From positions 1 to 9,043 of the forward strand of contig JAAXVQ010000059.1 of the NCBI GenBank assembly GCA_013335425.1: DNA of 9,043 nt, given 5' to 3'. Position 1 is the first letter of the stretch; each line of letters starts with the position of its first letter. The position numbers and the translations under genes were made by a program. Below the pieces are notes generated by a model. That model did no database searches, was not told the DNA's origin, and saw nothing but the letters and a program-made list of their open reading frames with translations. The DNA is from Candidatus Firestoneibacteriota bacterium (GTDB taxonomy: Bacteria; Oederibacteriota; JAAXVQ01). Below, one piece after another: positions 6,613 to 9,043 of this stretch.

Positions 6613-6667
6613 AAAGGCCTGGAACTTCCGGCGGATTCTTTACCCGCGGTAGTTTCAGGCTTTTTTT
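6613..6667 (+). terminator. Rho-independent terminator of the 67-aa gene
   Basis: GCCTGGAAC (6617-6625) pairs with GTTTCAGGC (6652-6660) with one G-U pair. The stem extends outward as AAAG with the first Ts, and an inner CCG..CGG / CCG..CGG helix fills much of the 26-nt interior. A run of seven Ts (6661-6667) follows. It lies between convergent genes; the opposite strand has only a weak T run, so it acts mainly on the plus strand. Confidence 0.85.
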
Positions 6668-6777
6668 ATTTAACCCGCTTTACATTCCCCGGCTCCCTAT
6701 CTTTGACGGCGTATCATCCGCGCCATCCGTCATTCACAGTTCCAAACCAGTTGCATAAATTGGTCTGTCGATGGAGT

Positions 6778-8058
6778 TTAGTCGTAAATCCGCACCTGCA
6801 CCAACCAAGTCGGCGTGCTGTTCCCGAATTGACTTTGAGGAATGCCGCCCTCCGCCGGACGGCCATAGGCCCAGAGGCCGGTGGCCAGTAAGGTTATGTT
6901 CTCTGTAAAATTCCAATCCAGAGAAGGTGCCAGGAAACCGGAATTGTCGGTTGCGCTTTGCAGCACGTTTAGACCGGTTTGCCACCATTCGTTGAGCGCG
7001 TAGATTCCCTGGAACGCCCAGGCCTGTTTGCCGGGGATTTGTGAATCACCGCGCGCATAGCGGAGCAGGTAGGCCGGCTCGTTCCGGCGTTCGGGCAGGG
7101 TGCGGATGTCGCTGACGCCGAAGCCTGAATAATGATATTCAACGGCCACGGTCAATCCCTGCCCCAGGGGAAAATGATTGGAAACGCCACATAAGATTTT
7201 TGGGACTAAATTAGGGTTACCGCCCAAACCGGCATCCGGGACATCGCCGGGAGCCAGGAAGACGGCAGCTTCACCATGCATCTCCAAATCTCCCAGGGGG
7301 AGGGAAGCGGTGAACCCCGCCAGACGGTCTTGCCCCCGGCGCCCGGCAACAAGTTCCGCGTCCCAGGTTCCCAAGTCGCCCCGCAAGCGGGCGGCCAGGG
7401 CGGAATCATTGAGCGTCACAGGCGAATCCGGGATTAAGGGATTGGTTCCCGGAGCCGCCACCAGGTCCAAGGAAATCTTATTCGTGAGTTTGAAATCTCC
7501 CCGCAAGGCATCCACACCCCGGCGCCATTGTTGATCGACTTCCCAGGGGGAAAAAGGGACGAAAATATCCACGGCACTAAACAGGGCACCCCTTCCCCAG
7601 CCGATGGCTTGGCGTCCCAGCGTGAAATTACCAGACTCGGGTTGGTAGGCAACCCAGGCCCGGTCCAATTCCTGCTGCCAACTCAGATGATCCTGGGTAT
7701 GCTGGCTGCCTCCGGCGGTAAGGCGGAAAAAACCCGGGGCCGCGTTTGGCAATAAATTTGAAGTAACCATGGCCGGCGTCAGCCAACCCTTAAGGTCCCA
7801 GGTTAAGCCGGCCTTGAGTTCGTCATTAATGTTTCCTTCGGGTTCCAGGCGCAAACGCCCAAAGGCGACGGCCTCACCCTGGGACGCGGGTGAACCCGGG
7901 ATTGACAAAGGTTGTTCCCAGTCGCCTTTAAACGATGATTTGAAAATCAGGGATTGACCGCCGTCGGCATCGCGCCAGAGCTCGCGTCCCCAGCCGGGGG
8001 CGGGCGGAAAGCAGCCGATTAAAGCCAGCAATGCGCAGCGACTAATTGCTTTTTTCAT
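6778..8058 (-). CDS. Outer-membrane beta-barrel-like (porin-like) protein of the FtsX/LolD operon
   Basis: This 426-residue exported protein probably acts at the outer membrane. It starts MKKAISR plus a short hydrophobic stretch. L13-I14-G15-C16 fits a lipobox, while cleavage near GWG24 by signal peptidase I is the alternative. The body shows alternating polar/apolar beta-strand patterns throughout. A central segment, GRQAIGWGRG (148-157), VDIFVPFSP (163-171) and GVDALRGDF (181-189), resembles DUF1302-type and similar porin-like barrels, where a strand like LRxGRQxIxWG precedes a DLxxPxSP loop. It ends WLVQVRIYD, not the terminal Phe of classical porins. The start overlaps the upstream ATPase gene by 17 nt and has no clear Shine-Dalgarno, which suggests translational coupling. 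I infer that it is the outer-membrane partner of the ABC transporter encoded by the same operon. Barrel identity is likely; cargo is unknown. It stops at TAA, 181 bp from the convergent 67-aa gene. Confidence 0.75.
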   Translation of the reverse strand: MKKAISRCALLALIGCFPPAPGWGRELWRDADGGQSLIFKSSFKGDWEQPLSIPGSPASQGEAVAFGRLRLEPEGNINDELKAGLTWDLKGWLTPAMVTSNLLPNAAPGFFRLTAGGSQHTQDHLSWQQELDRAWVAYQPESGNFTLGRQAIGWGRGALFSAVDIFVPFSPWEVDQQWRRGVDALRGDFKLTNKISLDLVAAPGTNPLIPDSPVTLNDSALAARLRGDLGTWDAELVAGRRGQDRLAGFTASLPLGDLEMHGEAAVFLAPGDVPDAGLGGNPNLVPKILCGVSNHFPLGQGLTVAVEYHYSGFGVSDIRTLPERRNEPAYLLRYARGDSQIPGKQAWAFQGIYALNEWWQTGLNVLQSATDNSGFLAPSLDWNFTENITLLATGLWAYGRPAEGGIPQSQFGNSTPTWLVQVRIYD

Positions 8059-8728
8059 CCGTGATCTTGCCGTCGCTTAAGGTGATGATGCGCGTGGCGT
8101 GTTGCATAACGCGCGGATCGTGGGTGGAAAATAAAAAAGTCATGCCGCGTTCATCGTGCAGGCGGCGCATCAACTGCATCAACACCTCCGCGTTGGCGTG
8201 ATCCAGATTCGCCGTGGGTTCGTCGGCCAGCACCAAGCGGGGGTTGGAGGCAATCGCGCGCGCCACAGCCACGCGTTGTTGCTGCCCGCCCGAGAGTTCC
8301 TTGGGAAAGCGTTTGGCCAAATCCGCCAGGCCCAGGGTTTCGAGCACTTGCTGAGCGTGGGCAAAACGGTCGGCACCGGCGCCTTGCAGCTCCAGGATGA
8401 ATTCCACGTTCTCTCGGACCGTGAGCACGGGCACCAGGTTGTAGGCTTGAAATACGAACCCCAGGGAGCGCAGGCGCAGTTCGGCGCGCTGCTCGCGCGT
8501 GAGCCGTGGGAGGTTATTTCCCAGAACCTGCAATTCACCTCCCGTGGGCACATCCAGGCCGCCGATTAAGTTGAGTAGCGTGGTTTTGCCGCTGCCGCTG
8601 GGGCCCACCAAAGTTGCGAATTCGCCTGCCGACAATTCAAAGTCCAATCCGCGGATGGCAGGGACCTCAAGGTGATCGGTATAGAAGGATTTGTGTAAAT
8701 TTTTGGCGGCAACCAGCGGCGTGTTCAT
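8042..8728 (-). CDS. ABC transporter ATP-binding protein, LolD/MacB-type
   Basis: This cytoplasmic ATPase of 228 residues has the normal length for LolD-like subunits, which power FtsX-type permeases that extract or move lipoproteins or other envelope cargo rather than transport across the inner membrane. All motifs are intact: Walker A GPSGSGKT (42-49), Q-loop Q94 ([11 protein letters not shown]), signature LSGGQQQR (145-152), Walker B LVLADE (165-170) with catalytic E170, D-loop NLD (174-176) and H-loop H203 (STHD). FVFQxxNL and the sequence around Walker B (DEPTANLD) are typical of the LolD/MacB/FtsE group. I chose ATG8728 because GAGGG sits 7 nt upstream and because it forms an ATGA overlap with the stop of the permease gene. 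A longer frame to 8842 would run through permease coding sequence. The symbol lolD is not assigned because several paralogous systems share these features. Confidence 0.93.
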   Translation of the reverse strand: MNTPLVAAKNLHKSFYTDHLEVPAIRGLDFELSAGEFATLVGPSGSGKTTLLNLIGGLDVPTGGELQVLGNNLPRLTREQRAELRLRSLGFVFQAYNLVPVLTVRENVEFILELQGAGADRFAHAQQVLETLGLADLAKRFPKELSGGQQQRVAVARAIASNPRLVLADEPTANLDHANAEVLMQLMRRLHDERGMTFLFSTHDPRVMQHATRIITLSDGKITDEKSN

Positions 8729-9043
8729 TGAGATACCCTCATGGCGGAAATGGGATTGAGCCGGACGGCAAACCAGGCCGGGTATAACGCGGCTATAAGC
8801 GCAGCCGAGACGCATAGAAGCAGGGCATCCAACGGAATCCACAAGCCGAAGTTGGCGTAGATGGGCTCTAGCAGCATGCCCCCGGTTTGCATGCCTTGGG
8901 TTACCCCCAGCCCGAAACGTGCCAAGTAGTACAAGACCGGACCGGCCAGGGCCAAGGCCGCCAACGTCCCCAATAAGCCGATACCCAAGGCCTCGGTGAG
9001 AATCAGGGCCAGCACCCGGCGTCCGCTCATGCCGACGCCCATG
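8725..9043 (-). CDS. FtsX/LolC/E-type ABC permease, C-terminal part (gene continues past the window)
   Basis: The last 105 or so residues of an inner-membrane permease are visible; the rest lies beyond the right edge. The ATG at 9042 is internal, since the sequence GVGMSGRRVLALILTEALG matches the conserved cytoplasmic loop and third helix that follow the periplasmic domain in FtsX-family proteins (typically an A-x-G-M-x-x-R-x-(V/I) stretch). Two hydrophobic segments are seen (about LILTEALGIGLLGTLAALAL and LWIPLDALLLCVSAALIAAL), followed by the family-typical ending [19 protein letters not shown] (P-A-x-x-A-x-x-x-x-P-x-x-A-x-R). Its TGA overlaps the ATG of the ATPase gene (ATGA), so the two are translationally coupled subunits of one transporter. 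Confidence 0.88.
   Translation of the reverse strand, partial: MGVGMSGRRVLALILTEALGIGLLGTLAALALAGPVLYYLARFGLGVTQGMQTGGMLLEPIYANFGLWIPLDALLLCVSAALIAALYPAWFAVRLNPISAMRVSQ

Noticed and set aside
6741..6768. Weak inverted repeat (ACCAG ... TTGGT) after the barrel gene as its terminator
   Set aside because: The stem is about 5-6 bp with a long loop and no following T run on the minus strand.
8728..8842. Longer N-terminus for the ABC ATPase (start at 8842)
   Set aside because: The extension overlaps the conserved C-terminal coding sequence of the permease, has no family similarity, and ATG8728 has a good ribosome site plus the typical ATGA overlap.

Overview
The window looks like accessory-flanked chromosomal DNA from a Gram-negative (diderm) bacterium of moderately high GC. 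The diderm reading rests on a gene with a signal peptide that looks like an outer-membrane beta-barrel, next to a LolD/FtsX-type ABC transporter. I cannot place the organism firmly. The GltD N-terminal ferredoxin-like region looks like versions from environmental lineages such as PVC, Omnitrophota or deltaproteobacterial groups, but this is an impression from memory only.

Left part (1-5242): glutamate synthase (GOGAT) genes. gltB (large subunit) lacks its whole glutaminase (class II amidotransferase) domain. At about 281 its reading frame runs in frame into two out-of-order fragments of a DDE transposase (C-terminal piece first, catalytic-core piece second). GC content drops at the join, from about 70% to about 54% by hand count. 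This is either an IS-associated rearrangement that destroyed gltB or a chimeric contig join. gltD (small subunit) is complete and lies 192 bp downstream, with a strong ribosome binding site. Between the two genes sits a three-copy tandem array of about 51 bp units, each ending in a 28-nt palindrome.

Middle part (5243-6777): sparse and composed of small genes. A stand-alone PilZ-domain protein (minus strand) and a 59-residue, signal-peptide-bearing, glycine-rich small protein (minus strand) are followed by a 313 bp divergent intergenic region. Then comes a 67-residue orphan protein (plus strand) with its own ribosome binding site and a textbook rho-independent terminator.

Right part (6778-9043): a tightly overlapped minus-strand operon, entered from the right edge. 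It encodes the C-terminus of an FtsX/LolE-type permease, a LolD/MacB-type ATPase (4-nt ATGA overlap) and a beta-barrel-like envelope protein (17-nt overlap). I infer that this set moves a lipid, lipoprotein or other hydrophobic cargo across the envelope, with the barrel as the outer-membrane partner.

I see no tRNA, rRNA, CRISPR array or recognised riboswitch. Nothing here is clearly a new defence or biosynthetic system. The items most worth checking are the transposase-gltB chimera, the intergenic palindrome array, the two small proteins, and the FtsX-LolD-barrel operon with its possible lipoprotein barrel.
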